Positions 8,201-13,430 of a stretch of DNA of 15,647 bases are shown one piece after another; the stretch's first letter is position 1, and each line of letters begins with the position of its first letter. This DNA comes from an uncultured Collinsella sp. (GTDB taxonomy: Bacteria; Actinomycetota; Coriobacteriia; Coriobacteriales; Coriobacteriaceae): the NCBI GenBank assembly GCA_900549025.1, contig URMZ01000034.1, forward strand, positions 1 to 15,647, given 5' to 3'. The notes beneath the pieces were generated by a model, which saw only the letters and a list, made by a program, of their open reading frames with translations, was not told the origin of the DNA and made no database searches. The translations under genes were made by a program, and so were the position numbers.

Positions 8201-8326
8201 GAGCTTCGCTCGCTCGGCGCCGACGTGACGCGCATCGCGGCCGATTCGCCGACCTGCGTCTTTGGCGGCCGCGACGTCATCGCCAAGAGCAACGCCGGCT
8301 TCAACGTAGTCGACCTGCTGGGCTAA
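5282..8326 (+). CDS. M16C family zinc metallopeptidase (PreP/presequence-protease type)
   Basis: The 1014-residue protein is the usual length of single-chain M16C peptidases, which close two half-shells around short unfolded peptides and cut them. The inverted zinc motif is H80-I-L-E83-H84, followed by SVLCGS. The third ligand is E195 in VVFNEMKGALSDP. The C-terminal half supplies R871 and Y877 in NEIRVKGGAYGCGF, at the six-residue spacing known for plant PreP. An acidic helical linker at about 510-560 fits the M16C-associated region. No signal peptide is visible, so it is probably cytoplasmic and used for peptide turnover. The ATG at 5282 has AAAGGAG (5268-5274) seven bases upstream; the in-frame ATG at 5219 overlaps the promoter and is rejected. 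Transcribed alone, ending at a terminator just downstream. Confidence 0.93.
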   Translation: MPTTSTDPRAAAAALLAPGTTCHGFAVERCETVPELDSDAYVLRHTASGARLLYLACDDENKAFAIGFKTPPADSTGVFHILEHSVLCGSAKFPVKEPFVDLIKSSMQTFLNAMTYPDKTIYPVATTNEQDLYNLMDVYLDAVFNPALYTKPTIFEQEGWHYELDLPEGAEDEGDGSSASLREGTLRYNGVVFNEMKGALSDPMSVLDDAVNAALYPDTAYAHESGGDPCAIPALTYEQFLDTHARHYNPSNSYITLYGDLDVDRALAFLDERYLSQSSAASRRMDAAVAAGEDPSALAPNPLDVQEPVTCEYKRIEMATTPENALVGLGLVLGSALDRKRTIAADILFEALLGSNEAPVKKAILAAGLGGNVVSYTAAESLQPYELIMLQNAQPGVARELRRVFQDACRDLCEHGVPRERLEAIISSNEYDLRQRDYGIADGVAIACDALSTWLYDDDAATLALKYGPVYEELRGELDGSYFEDLLRELVLQNDHMALVELVPVNAAEGSEGAEAAELAAKRDAMTDAELADVVERTAALRAAQEAEDTPEAKATLPRLRVSDIGEARPEPPLVVDTTAPIPCLRHGIPTNRLAYAMQYFDLSCVAFEDLPYVTLLCRLLKQLPTSEHSAEELDNLLAGKLGFLSFTTEVMTQPDVDGVHPYLLVSAGALSEKINALASLPREVWSNTLLADADADRVRDVLTQIRIGLEQGFINNGHSAALGRAMSYSSPSAVVCEQLSGVDFYLFLRDLLEHFDERLDGLRAKLTELAGRIFVADGCLASFTGSDEDFDAYWNAAGDLGLGAGAAGIAGNDALVVPKPRDRHEAFVIPSDICFAASACDPRRLGLEVTGAWAVAANALSYDYLWNEIRVKGGAYGCGFRAAGERQAAFYTYRDPAVDPSIERVARAGEWLGSFEPDEAAFEGFIVSCVSGMDAPVKPYALTKRRNTTYLAGLDPHAREERRAQMLAATPAELRSLGADVTRIAADSPTCVFGGRDVIAKSNAGFNVVDLLG

Positions 8327-8332
8327 GGCACC

Positions 8333-8376
8333 AAGGTAGATTTTTGGGACATGCCCGAGAATCTACCTTTTTCTTT
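8333..8376 (+). terminator. rho-independent terminator of the peptidase gene
   Basis: The stem AAGGTAGAT (8333-8341) pairs with ATCTACCTT (8361-8369), and the run TTTTCTTTT follows. It begins seven bases after the stop codon. Inside the loop, GGGACATGCCC can form a second small stem. The sequence also resembles an element near 10335-10370. Confidence 0.8.
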
Positions 8377-8392
8377 TGCCGCAGTCTGCCGA

Positions 8393-8455
8393 TTTGTCTC
8401 GATCTGTAACGCTAAGGCGGCAATATTGGCTCCAGATGTTACAAATCGAGACGTT
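8393..8455 (+). repeat. palindromic intergenic element, copy 1
   Basis: The element begins TTTGTCTCGATCTGTAAC (8393-8410) and ends with the near-inverse GTTACAAATCGAGAC (8438-8452), so each copy is itself a hairpin. The middle (CGGCAATATTGG) matches the middle of the second copy when that one is reverse-complemented. Confidence 0.72.
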
Positions 8456-8473
8456 TCCGGATGACGCCGGCCC

Positions 8474-8536
8474 TTTGTCTCAATCTGTAACATCTAGGTC
8501 CAATTTTGCCGAGTTACTGTTACAGATCGAGACAAA
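8474..8536 (-). repeat. palindromic intergenic element, copy 2 (inverted)
   Basis: Read on the minus strand it begins TTTGTCTCGATCTGTAAC (8536-8519), identical to copy 1, carries CGGCAAAATTGG in the middle, and ends GTTACAGATTGAGACAAA. Identity to copy 1 is visible along its whole length of about 62 bases. The two copies are separated by about 20 bases. Confidence 0.72.
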
Positions 8537-8635
8537 CCGCCGCGAACACCCGCTCTTCGTCAAAACCCACGAAGGTGTCCATGAACTGCCCCCTTTGCGA
8601 TGGTTTGTGTGGTGATTTGGGTGTTTACCCAGATA

Positions 8636-8674
8636 AAACCTGCCAAAATAAACCTGTCCCTTTTTGGTAGGTTT
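8636..8674 (+). promoter_or_regulatory. 13-bp hairpin directly before the cyclo-ligase ribosome binding site
   Basis: AAACCTGCCAAAA (8636-8648) pairs with TTTTGGTAGGTTT (8662-8674) with one G-T wobble and a 13-nt loop. The ribosome binding site GAGAGAGG starts two bases later (8677). It could modulate translation or be another mobile palindrome. No promoter with two clear boxes could be placed in 8537-8690. Confidence 0.55.
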
Positions 8675-8690
8675 GGGAGAGAGGGCCGGG

Positions 8691-9287
8691 ATGGACAAGG
8701 CTGAGTTGCGGCGGGCGGTGATTGCTCGGCGCGATGCTCTTGATTTGGACTTGCGGGCAGCGAAGTCTGCCGTTATCTGCGCGCGGCTTGTTGAGCTGTT
8801 GGATCGCTTGGATGCCGCGGCGCCGCACACCGTTGCCATCTATGCCGCGATGGGCTCCGAAGTTGACCCAGCCGCGTTTGCCGCTGCGGCCGCCAAACGC
8901 GGCTGGCGCGTGGCCTATCCGTGCATGCTCTCGGCAATTGATGCCGCAGCTTGTGGCCAGCGCATGTGCATGCGGGCAGTTGCCGCCGACGATGCGTCCG
9001 CGGCTCCGTTTATCGCCCACCCCACACGGGCTTTCGCGGCCATAAACATCGACAGCGGCCGCTTCCCTATCGTGCCTGCCGAAGCTCTCGACATGATCGT
9101 CATGCCGCTCGTAGCATTCGACCGCGCCGGCACGCGCCTAGGCTACGGCGGCGGCTGCTATGACCGCTACCTGCCCATGCTCTCGCCCGTATGTCAAATC
9201 GTCGGCATCGCCTTTGACGAACAGCGCGTCGGCCACGTTCCCACCGACGCCCACGACCTGCCGCTGCCCCACATCGTCAGCGCCTAA
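8691..9287 (+). CDS. 5-formyltetrahydrofolate cyclo-ligase (MTHFS family)
   Basis: The 198-residue protein fits the family length. The enzyme uses ATP to convert 5-formyltetrahydrofolate to 5,10-methenyltetrahydrofolate, returning a stored folate to one-carbon metabolism in the cytoplasm. The hallmark phosphate-binding segment is R149-L-G-Y-G-G-G-C-Y-D-R-Y-L161, preceded by MIVMPLVAFDRAG (135-147) and followed by VGIAFDEQRV (171-180). The N-terminal MDKAELRRAVIARRDAL is the usual folate-enzyme helix. The ATG at 8691 has GAGAGAGG (8677-8684) six bases upstream; the in-frame ATG at 8664 lies in the hairpin and is rejected. It converges on metA, with stops only 23 bases apart. In E. coli the equivalent is called ygfA or fau. 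Confidence 0.92.
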   Translation: MDKAELRRAVIARRDALDLDLRAAKSAVICARLVELLDRLDAAAPHTVAIYAAMGSEVDPAAFAAAAAKRGWRVAYPCMLSAIDAAACGQRMCMRAVAADDASAAPFIAHPTRAFAAINIDSGRFPIVPAEALDMIVMPLVAFDRAGTRLGYGGGCYDRYLPMLSPVCQIVGIAFDEQRVGHVPTDAHDLPLPHIVSA

Positions 9288-9310
9288 CGGCTGGCGCACC
9301 TCCCGACGGC

Positions 9311-10237
9311 CTAGTGCTCCTCGCCGGCGCGGGCCAGGTCGTAGGGCGTGGTCTGGTAGACGTAGTAGTTGAGCCAGTTGGTGTAGAGCAACTGAGCCTG
9401 GCTGCGCCAGACGTTGCGCGGCTCGGCCGTGGGGTCGTCATTCGGGAAGTAATGCGCCGGAACCTGGGGGTTGAGTCCGCGCTTCACGTCGCGCTCGTAC
9501 TCCAAGCGCAACGTGTCGGTATCGTACTCGGGATGGCCAAAGACAAAGAAGCGACGGCTGTCGGTCGACTTGACGATGTACAGGCCCACCTCGTCGGACA
9601 CGGCCACGACCTCAAGCTGCGGCTCGGCCTCTACGTCCTCGCGGCGCACATCGGTGTTGCGCGAATGCACGGCATAGAAATGGTCGTCAAAGCCGCGGAC
9701 CAGCGGGCTTTGCGGCTTCACCAGATAATGCTCGAACACACCGCTCGCCTTTGCCGGCAGGTCGTACTTCTGGATACCGTAATGATGGTAGAGCCCCGCC
9801 TGCGCGCCCCAACAAATGTGCAGCGTAGAGTGCACGTGCGTGGTGGACCAATCCATGATCTGGCAGAGCTCGGGCCAGTAGTCGACCTCCTCGAACGGCA
9901 TCTGTTCCACCGGCGCGCCCGTGATGATCAGGCCGTCGTAGTGGATGTCGCGGATGTCGTCGAACGTGCGGTAGAACGTCTCCAGGTGGCCGGCGCTCAC
10001 GTGCGTGGCCTCGTGCGTTTTAGTGCGCAGCAGGTCCACCTCCACCTGCAGCGGTGTGTTGGAGAGCTTGCGCATGATCTGCGTCTCGGTGGCAATCTTG
10101 GTGGGCATGAGGTTGAGGATGAGCACGCGCAGCGGACGGATGTCCTGGTGCAGCGCGCGGTACTCGGTCATGACAAAGATGTTCTCGCTCTCGAGCTGCG
10201 CGGCGGCAGGGAGGGCGTCGGGAATGCGAATGGGCAT
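9311..10237 (-). CDS. metA: homoserine O-acetyltransferase (MetA family)
   Basis: The 308-residue protein activates homoserine for methionine synthesis by O-acylation. The catalytic cysteine is C142 in [11 protein letters not shown], and H235 and E237 (FGHPEYD) complete the site at the numbering standard for the family. Residue 111 is glutamate ([11 protein letters not shown]); work on Bacillus cereus MetA associates Glu111 with acetyl-CoA and Gly111 with succinyl-CoA, so acetyl transfer is predicted despite the common annotation as succinyltransferase. The ATG at 10237 has AAGGAG five bases upstream. It is divergent from the dehydrogenase gene, sharing about 210 bases of upstream region. I see no S-box or other methionine riboswitch there. 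Confidence 0.94.
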   Translation of the reverse strand: MPIRIPDALPAAAQLESENIFVMTEYRALHQDIRPLRVLILNLMPTKIATETQIMRKLSNTPLQVEVDLLRTKTHEATHVSAGHLETFYRTFDDIRDIHYDGLIITGAPVEQMPFEEVDYWPELCQIMDWSTTHVHSTLHICWGAQAGLYHHYGIQKYDLPAKASGVFEHYLVKPQSPLVRGFDDHFYAVHSRNTDVRREDVEAEPQLEVVAVSDEVGLYIVKSTDSRRFFVFGHPEYDTDTLRLEYERDVKRGLNPQVPAHYFPNDDPTAEPRNVWRSQAQLLYTNWLNYYVYQTTPYDLARAGEEH

Positions 10238-10334
10238 GAATGCTCCTTACGAGTCAGTTGCAGCTATGGTACAACGACCGGCCCCATCCGCGCGAGCACA
10301 TCGCCCAGCGATGCCGTCAGCGGCCCAAATCACT

Positions 10335-10370
10335 CCAAAAGTAGAGATTAAGGCATGTCCAAAAATCTAC
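10335..10370 (-). repeat. second copy of the GTAGATTTTTGGACATGCC element
   Basis: Read on the minus strand from 10370, GTAGATTTTTGGACATGCC is followed by TTAATCTCTACTTTTGG. It matches the terminator region at 8337-8372 (GTAGATTTTTGGGACATGCC, then ATCTACCTTTTT), but its stem has decayed to about 5 bp (GTAGA and TCTAC). It lies between divergent metA and dehydrogenase genes, where no gene needs a terminator. Confidence 0.55.
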
Positions 10371-10404
10371 GGCGCTTTAGCCTAGCAAAGTGGCAGCAGG
10401 ACGC

Positions 10405-10410
10405 TACAAT
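10405..10410 (+). promoter_or_regulatory. probable -10 box for the dehydrogenase gene
   Basis: TACAAT at 10405-10410 lies 38 bases before the ATG at 10448. No hexamer resembling TTGACA is found 16-18 bases upstream (TTTAGC is 23 bases away), so an activator or relaxed -35 may be involved. Confidence 0.4.
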
Positions 10411-10447
10411 GGTTCGACGCGAAAAACTCGGCCGAAAGGATACGTAT

Positions 10448-11425
10448 ATGTACCAGACGCGTAAGATCGGTGTGGTCGGCCAGGGCCACGTAGGAGCACA
10501 TGTCGCCAACAGCCTGCTCATGCAGGGCATTGCCGATGAGCTGTACCTGTGCGATATCAACGAGGCCAAGGTGACGTCCGAGGTCCAGGACCTGCGCGAC
10601 TCCCTTTCGTTTGTCCCGTACAACACCAAAATCGTCAACTGCTACGACCACTACGAGGAGCTGGCCTGCTGCGACGTCATCGTCAACGCCGCCGGCAAGG
10701 TCGCGCTGGCCGCCGGCAACCGCGACGGCGAGCTGTTCTTTACCACCGACGCCGCCCGCACCTTTGCCAAGCGCATCGTCGACGCCGGCTTTGACGGCAT
10801 CTTCGTGAGCATCTCCAACCCCTGCGACGTCGTGTGCACCGAGCTGTGGCACCTGACCGGCTACGATCCCAAGAAGATCATCGGCTCGGGCTGCGGCCTG
10901 GACTCCGCCCGCCTGCGCACCGAGATCTCCAAGAAGGTCGGCGTGAGCCCCAAGTCCATCGACGCCTACATGATCGGCGAGCACGGCTTTAGCCAGCTTG
11001 CCGCCTTTAAGGCCGCAACCATCGCCGGCAAGAGCCTTAACGAGCTTCAGGCCGAGAACCCTGACAAGTACGCCTTCGACCACATGGAGGTCGAGGAGCT
11101 CGCACGCAAGGGCGGCTATGTGACCTACCAGGGCAAGCAGTGCACCGAGTACGCCGTCGCCAACTCCGCCGCGCGCGTCTGCGCCGCCGTGCTGCACAAC
11201 GAGCACGCCGTGCTTTCGGCCTCTACGCTTATGACCGGCCAGTATGGCGAGGAGGGTATCTTTACCTCCCTGCCGTGCGTGATCGGTGCCGAGGGCGTCG
11301 AGGAGGTCTACACGCTCGACCTTTCCGAGTACGAGCTCGAAGGCTTCCACAAGAGCTGCCAGCACATCCGCGACAACATCGCCCAGCTCGACTGGTGGGA
11401 TGCCGAGGCCTACGACGTCAAGTAA
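10448..11425 (+). CDS. L-2-hydroxyacid dehydrogenase, lactate/malate family (hydroxyisocaproate-type loop)
   Basis: The 325-residue NAD enzyme interconverts a 2-oxo acid and an L-2-hydroxy acid, re-oxidising NADH in fermentation. The Rossmann loop is G11-Q-G-H-V-G16 and D36 (LCDINE) should bind the NAD ribose. Catalytic and substrate residues line up with the family: R92, N124 (SISNPCD), D152 and R155 (GLDSARLR), H179 (IGEHG). The substrate loop reads AGKVALAAGNRDGE (82-95), unlike the GxPQKPGETR of true L-lactate dehydrogenases and closer to L-2-hydroxyisocaproate dehydrogenase. Bulkier 2-oxo acids are therefore plausible (inference). The ATG at 10448 has GAAAGGA (10434-10440) seven bases upstream. 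Monocistronic, ending in a strong terminator. Confidence 0.88.
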   Translation: MYQTRKIGVVGQGHVGAHVANSLLMQGIADELYLCDINEAKVTSEVQDLRDSLSFVPYNTKIVNCYDHYEELACCDVIVNAAGKVALAAGNRDGELFFTTDAARTFAKRIVDAGFDGIFVSISNPCDVVCTELWHLTGYDPKKIIGSGCGLDSARLRTEISKKVGVSPKSIDAYMIGEHGFSQLAAFKAATIAGKSLNELQAENPDKYAFDHMEVEELARKGGYVTYQGKQCTEYAVANSAARVCAAVLHNEHAVLSASTLMTGQYGEEGIFTSLPCVIGAEGVEEVYTLDLSEYELEGFHKSCQHIRDNIAQLDWWDAEAYDVK

Positions 11426-11466
11426 GCCGCTGGCTACCGCAACCTTGCGAATCTATGCGCGATACT

Positions 11467-11510
11467 AAGCGGGCCGCGCCGGAAACCCACCGGCGCGGCC
11501 CGCTTTTTTT
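11467..11510 (+). terminator. strong rho-independent terminator of the dehydrogenase gene
   Basis: A perfect 14-bp GC-rich stem (11469-11482 with 11490-11503) with loop AAACCCA is followed by seven T. It lacks a matching T run on the opposite strand, so it mainly stops rightward transcription. Confidence 0.93.
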
Positions 11511-11559
11511 GACTCACGCAGTGCCCCTGCGAATCGAAGGTGAATACTTTTCCCGTTAC

Positions 11560-12528
11560 TTAGTACTGCTCGATGCCCATGTAGCGACGAATCTCAGGGC
11601 TGTGGTCGAACACCTTTCCGCGGGCGGCGCGCAGCTCGCAGCTCATGTTGTAGAAGAAGATCGGCTCCAGGTACGAACGCACGCTGGCGGGCACCTCGCC
11701 CACGCCGTACTCGAGTGCATCGAGCACCATTACCGTATCGGTATGCGTGTTGAGGAACGCCAACGCGCGCTCCTCCATGGGGCGGCACTCGCCCGATCCG
11801 AGCTGCACAAAGTAGAACACGCCGGGCTCGGTGGCCTCGAAGGGGCCGTGGAAGTACTCGCCGGAGTGGATGTAGCAGCAGTGCTGCCACTGCATCTCCA
11901 TGAGCGAGCAGATGGCCATGGCATAGGTCTGGCTAAAGTTGGGGCCGGAACCAAGGATATAGAAGAACTTGTGCTGCTGGCAGAGCTCGGCAAAGCGATC
12001 GCCCAGCTCGGCGTTGACCTTCTCGCGGGCGGCGGGCAGCAGCGCATCCATCTGCTTTAGGCCCTCGTACATGTCGGCGAGTGCCTCGTAGCCTTCCTGC
12101 TGGTCGAGCAGCTCGGCGGCGATCAGAGCGCCGATGCCCTGAGGCACCTCGGCCTGCGGCACGCCCTCGCCCCAGGGGTAGACCCAGGTGGTCCACTTGC
12201 CGTTGTCGATCTTGGAGCCCTCGCAGTCGGTGAGGGCAACGACCTCGGCACCGGCCGCCAGCGCCATCTCGCAGCCGTCGACGACCTCTTGCGTGTTGCC
12301 GCTGTGGCTGCAGGCAATAACGAGCGACTTCTCGCCAAGGCTCTTGGGGGCCATCAGGCAAAACTCGCGTGCCGTGTAGACCGTCGAGGTAAACGTGGTG
12401 GCCTCGCGCTTGAGCAGCTCGTTGGCCGGCATCAGGTCGATCATCGAACCGCCACAAGCAATCCAAAAGACGTTCTCAATCTTGCCCTTGCGCTCGATGA
12501 TTTCCTGAACCAGATCATGTGCGTTCAT
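11560..12528 (-). CDS. SIS-domain sugar-phosphate isomerase, FrlB-like (fructosamine-6-phosphate deglycase?)
   Basis: The 322-residue protein has two SIS (phosphosugar) domains. The first (about 15-140) shows IACGGSMIDL (23-32) and ACSHSGNTQEVVDG (72-85), the serine/threonine-rich loop that holds the phosphate. The second (about 175-300) shows YILGSGPNFS (190-199) and HSGEYFHGPFEATEPG (221-236). The tail DHSPEIRRYMG resembles the C-terminus of FrlB/FraB deglycases, which split phosphorylated Amadori compounds into glucose-6-phosphate and an amine. Substrate is inferred: no kinase or transporter of such a pathway is in the window. The ATG at 12528 has AAGGAGG nine bases upstream. It follows a GntR gene and has its own promoter within twin operator-like sites. 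A GlmS-like or other SIS role is the alternative. Confidence 0.85.
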   Translation of the reverse strand: MNAHDLVQEIIERKGKIENVFWIACGGSMIDLMPANELLKREATTFTSTVYTAREFCLMAPKSLGEKSLVIACSHSGNTQEVVDGCEMALAAGAEVVALTDCEGSKIDNGKWTTWVYPWGEGVPQAEVPQGIGALIAAELLDQQEGYEALADMYEGLKQMDALLPAAREKVNAELGDRFAELCQQHKFFYILGSGPNFSQTYAMAICSLMEMQWQHCCYIHSGEYFHGPFEATEPGVFYFVQLGSGECRPMEERALAFLNTHTDTVMVLDALEYGVGEVPASVRSYLEPIFFYNMSCELRAARGKVFDHSPEIRRYMGIEQY

Positions 12529-12582
12529 CCTGATGTTCCTCCTTGTGGGGCGGCTTTGAGCGACGGCGGATCGTACCTGCTG

Positions 12583-12602
12583 TCGTTCTATGTTGTCCTA
12601 TT
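12583..12602. promoter_or_regulatory. operator-like site 1: tandem decamers over the -10
   Basis: Two adjacent decamers, TCGTTCTATG (12583-12592) and TTGTCCTATT (12593-12602), repeat with a 10-base period. The site touches the -10 and start-point region of the SIS-gene promoter. It matches site 2, which lies 62 bases away. Binding by the GntR protein encoded next door is inferred. Confidence 0.6.
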
Positions 12603-12629
12603 TATAGCACGCACGATGACGCTCGTGAA
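12601..12629 (-). promoter_or_regulatory. promoter of the SIS (FrlB-like) gene
   Basis: On the minus strand the -35 is TTCACG (12624-12629, four of six consensus bases) and the -10 is TATAAA (12601-12606), with an ideal 17-base spacer. The leader to the ATG at 12528 is about 65 bases and contains operator site 1. Confidence 0.62.
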
Positions 12630-12644
12630 GCCATTTCGCCAAAC

Positions 12645-12664
12645 TTGTTCTATGTTGTTCTATC
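12645..12664. promoter_or_regulatory. operator-like site 2: tandem decamers upstream of the -35
   Basis: TTGTTCTATG (12645-12654) is followed directly by TTGTTCTATC (12655-12664), a near-perfect tandem repeat on a 10-base period. It starts eight bases beyond the GntR stop codon and lies upstream of the SIS-gene -35, 62 bases from site 1 (about six helical turns), so both would face the same side of the DNA. Confidence 0.6.
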
Positions 12665-12672
12665 TGTGGATG

Positions 12673-13428
12673 TTAGATGTCGAACACGTAGCGCGAGCCC
12701 ACGATCTTTTGACGCCCAAGCAGCAAGGGCCGCTCGTCCGCATCGGTAAAGTACGCCTCCATATAGAAGAGTGGCTCACCGATCGGGATCTCGAGCAGTG
12801 GCGCGACTTGAGCGTCGGCAAGCGCAATCTCCACGGTACAAGGGTCGGATTTGAGCGGCGCGCGGCCCGAATGCTCGGCAACGAGCGCAAAGATTGAGTT
12901 ATCGGTGAGGTCCTCGTCGGCAAGCGTCTGCAGATAAGGATGGTCAGCCAGCACAAAGGCGTTGTTCTCGAGCATGACGGGCACGCCGTCTGCCGTGCGC
13001 ACACGCTCGACCACGATGAGCTCGCAGCCGGGTTCCACCCCAAAAAACGCCGCGTCCTCGCGCGTCGCCGCAACCACCGTGCGCGACACCAGGCGTGCTC
13101 CGGCCACCATGTCGTTGGCAGCGCAACCCTCGGAAAAGCTCTGAACGTCACCCTTCTGGACAATCTTGCGCTTGAGCTTGGGCGCGCACACGAACGTGCC
13201 CCTCCCCTGCTGGCGGTTGAGATACCCCGCGCGCGACAGCTCCTCGATGGCGCGGCGCACGGTGACGCGTCCCACACCATAGGACTTAGCGAGCTCCATC
13301 TCGGAAGGAATGCGCGAGCCGGATGCGTACACGCCACGCGCGATCTCGCCCTTTAGGTCGTCCATAACCTGCTGGTACAGCGGAACGGCGGATACCTCAG
13401 TGCGCTCGGTTTTATCGTCGAATGCCAT
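12673..13428 (-). CDS. GntR family regulator, HutC/UTRA type (FrlR-like)
   Basis: The 251-residue protein has an N-terminal winged helix (about 15-80): LYQQVMDDLKGEIARGVYASG, then PSEMELAKSYGVGRVTVRRAIEELSRAG and the wing GRGTFV. A UTRA effector-binding domain follows (about 100-245), including LIVVERVRTADGVPVMLENN and a closing FYMEAYFTDADERPLLLGRQ. UTRA domains usually bind a small phosphorylated or sugar ligand, releasing the repressor. The ATG at 13428 is two bases after the recQ stop, with ATGGAG upstream inside recQ, so it is probably cotranscribed with recQ. The next gene downstream is the FrlB-like SIS enzyme, a pairing known from frl-type loci. Control of that gene through the tandem-decamer sites is inferred. 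Confidence 0.9.
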   Translation of the reverse strand: MAFDDKTERTEVSAVPLYQQVMDDLKGEIARGVYASGSRIPSEMELAKSYGVGRVTVRRAIEELSRAGYLNRQQGRGTFVCAPKLKRKIVQKGDVQSFSEGCAANDMVAGARLVSRTVVAATREDAAFFGVEPGCELIVVERVRTADGVPVMLENNAFVLADHPYLQTLADEDLTDNSIFALVAEHSGRAPLKSDPCTVEIALADAQVAPLLEIPIGEPLFYMEAYFTDADERPLLLGRQKIVGSRYVFDI

Positions 13429-13430
13429 CG

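Noticed and set aside
9314..10351. Open frame of 345 codons antisense to metA
   Set aside because: Shadow of metA; it has no motifs and runs across the divergent promoter region.
10238..10447. S-box or other methionine riboswitch ahead of metA
   Set aside because: The leader is too short before the ribosome binding site and no S-box-type helices or conserved bases were seen.
10382..11365. Open frame of 327 codons antisense to the dehydrogenase gene
   Set aside because: Shadow frame in GC-rich DNA; the opposite strand has full catalytic motifs and a ribosome binding site.
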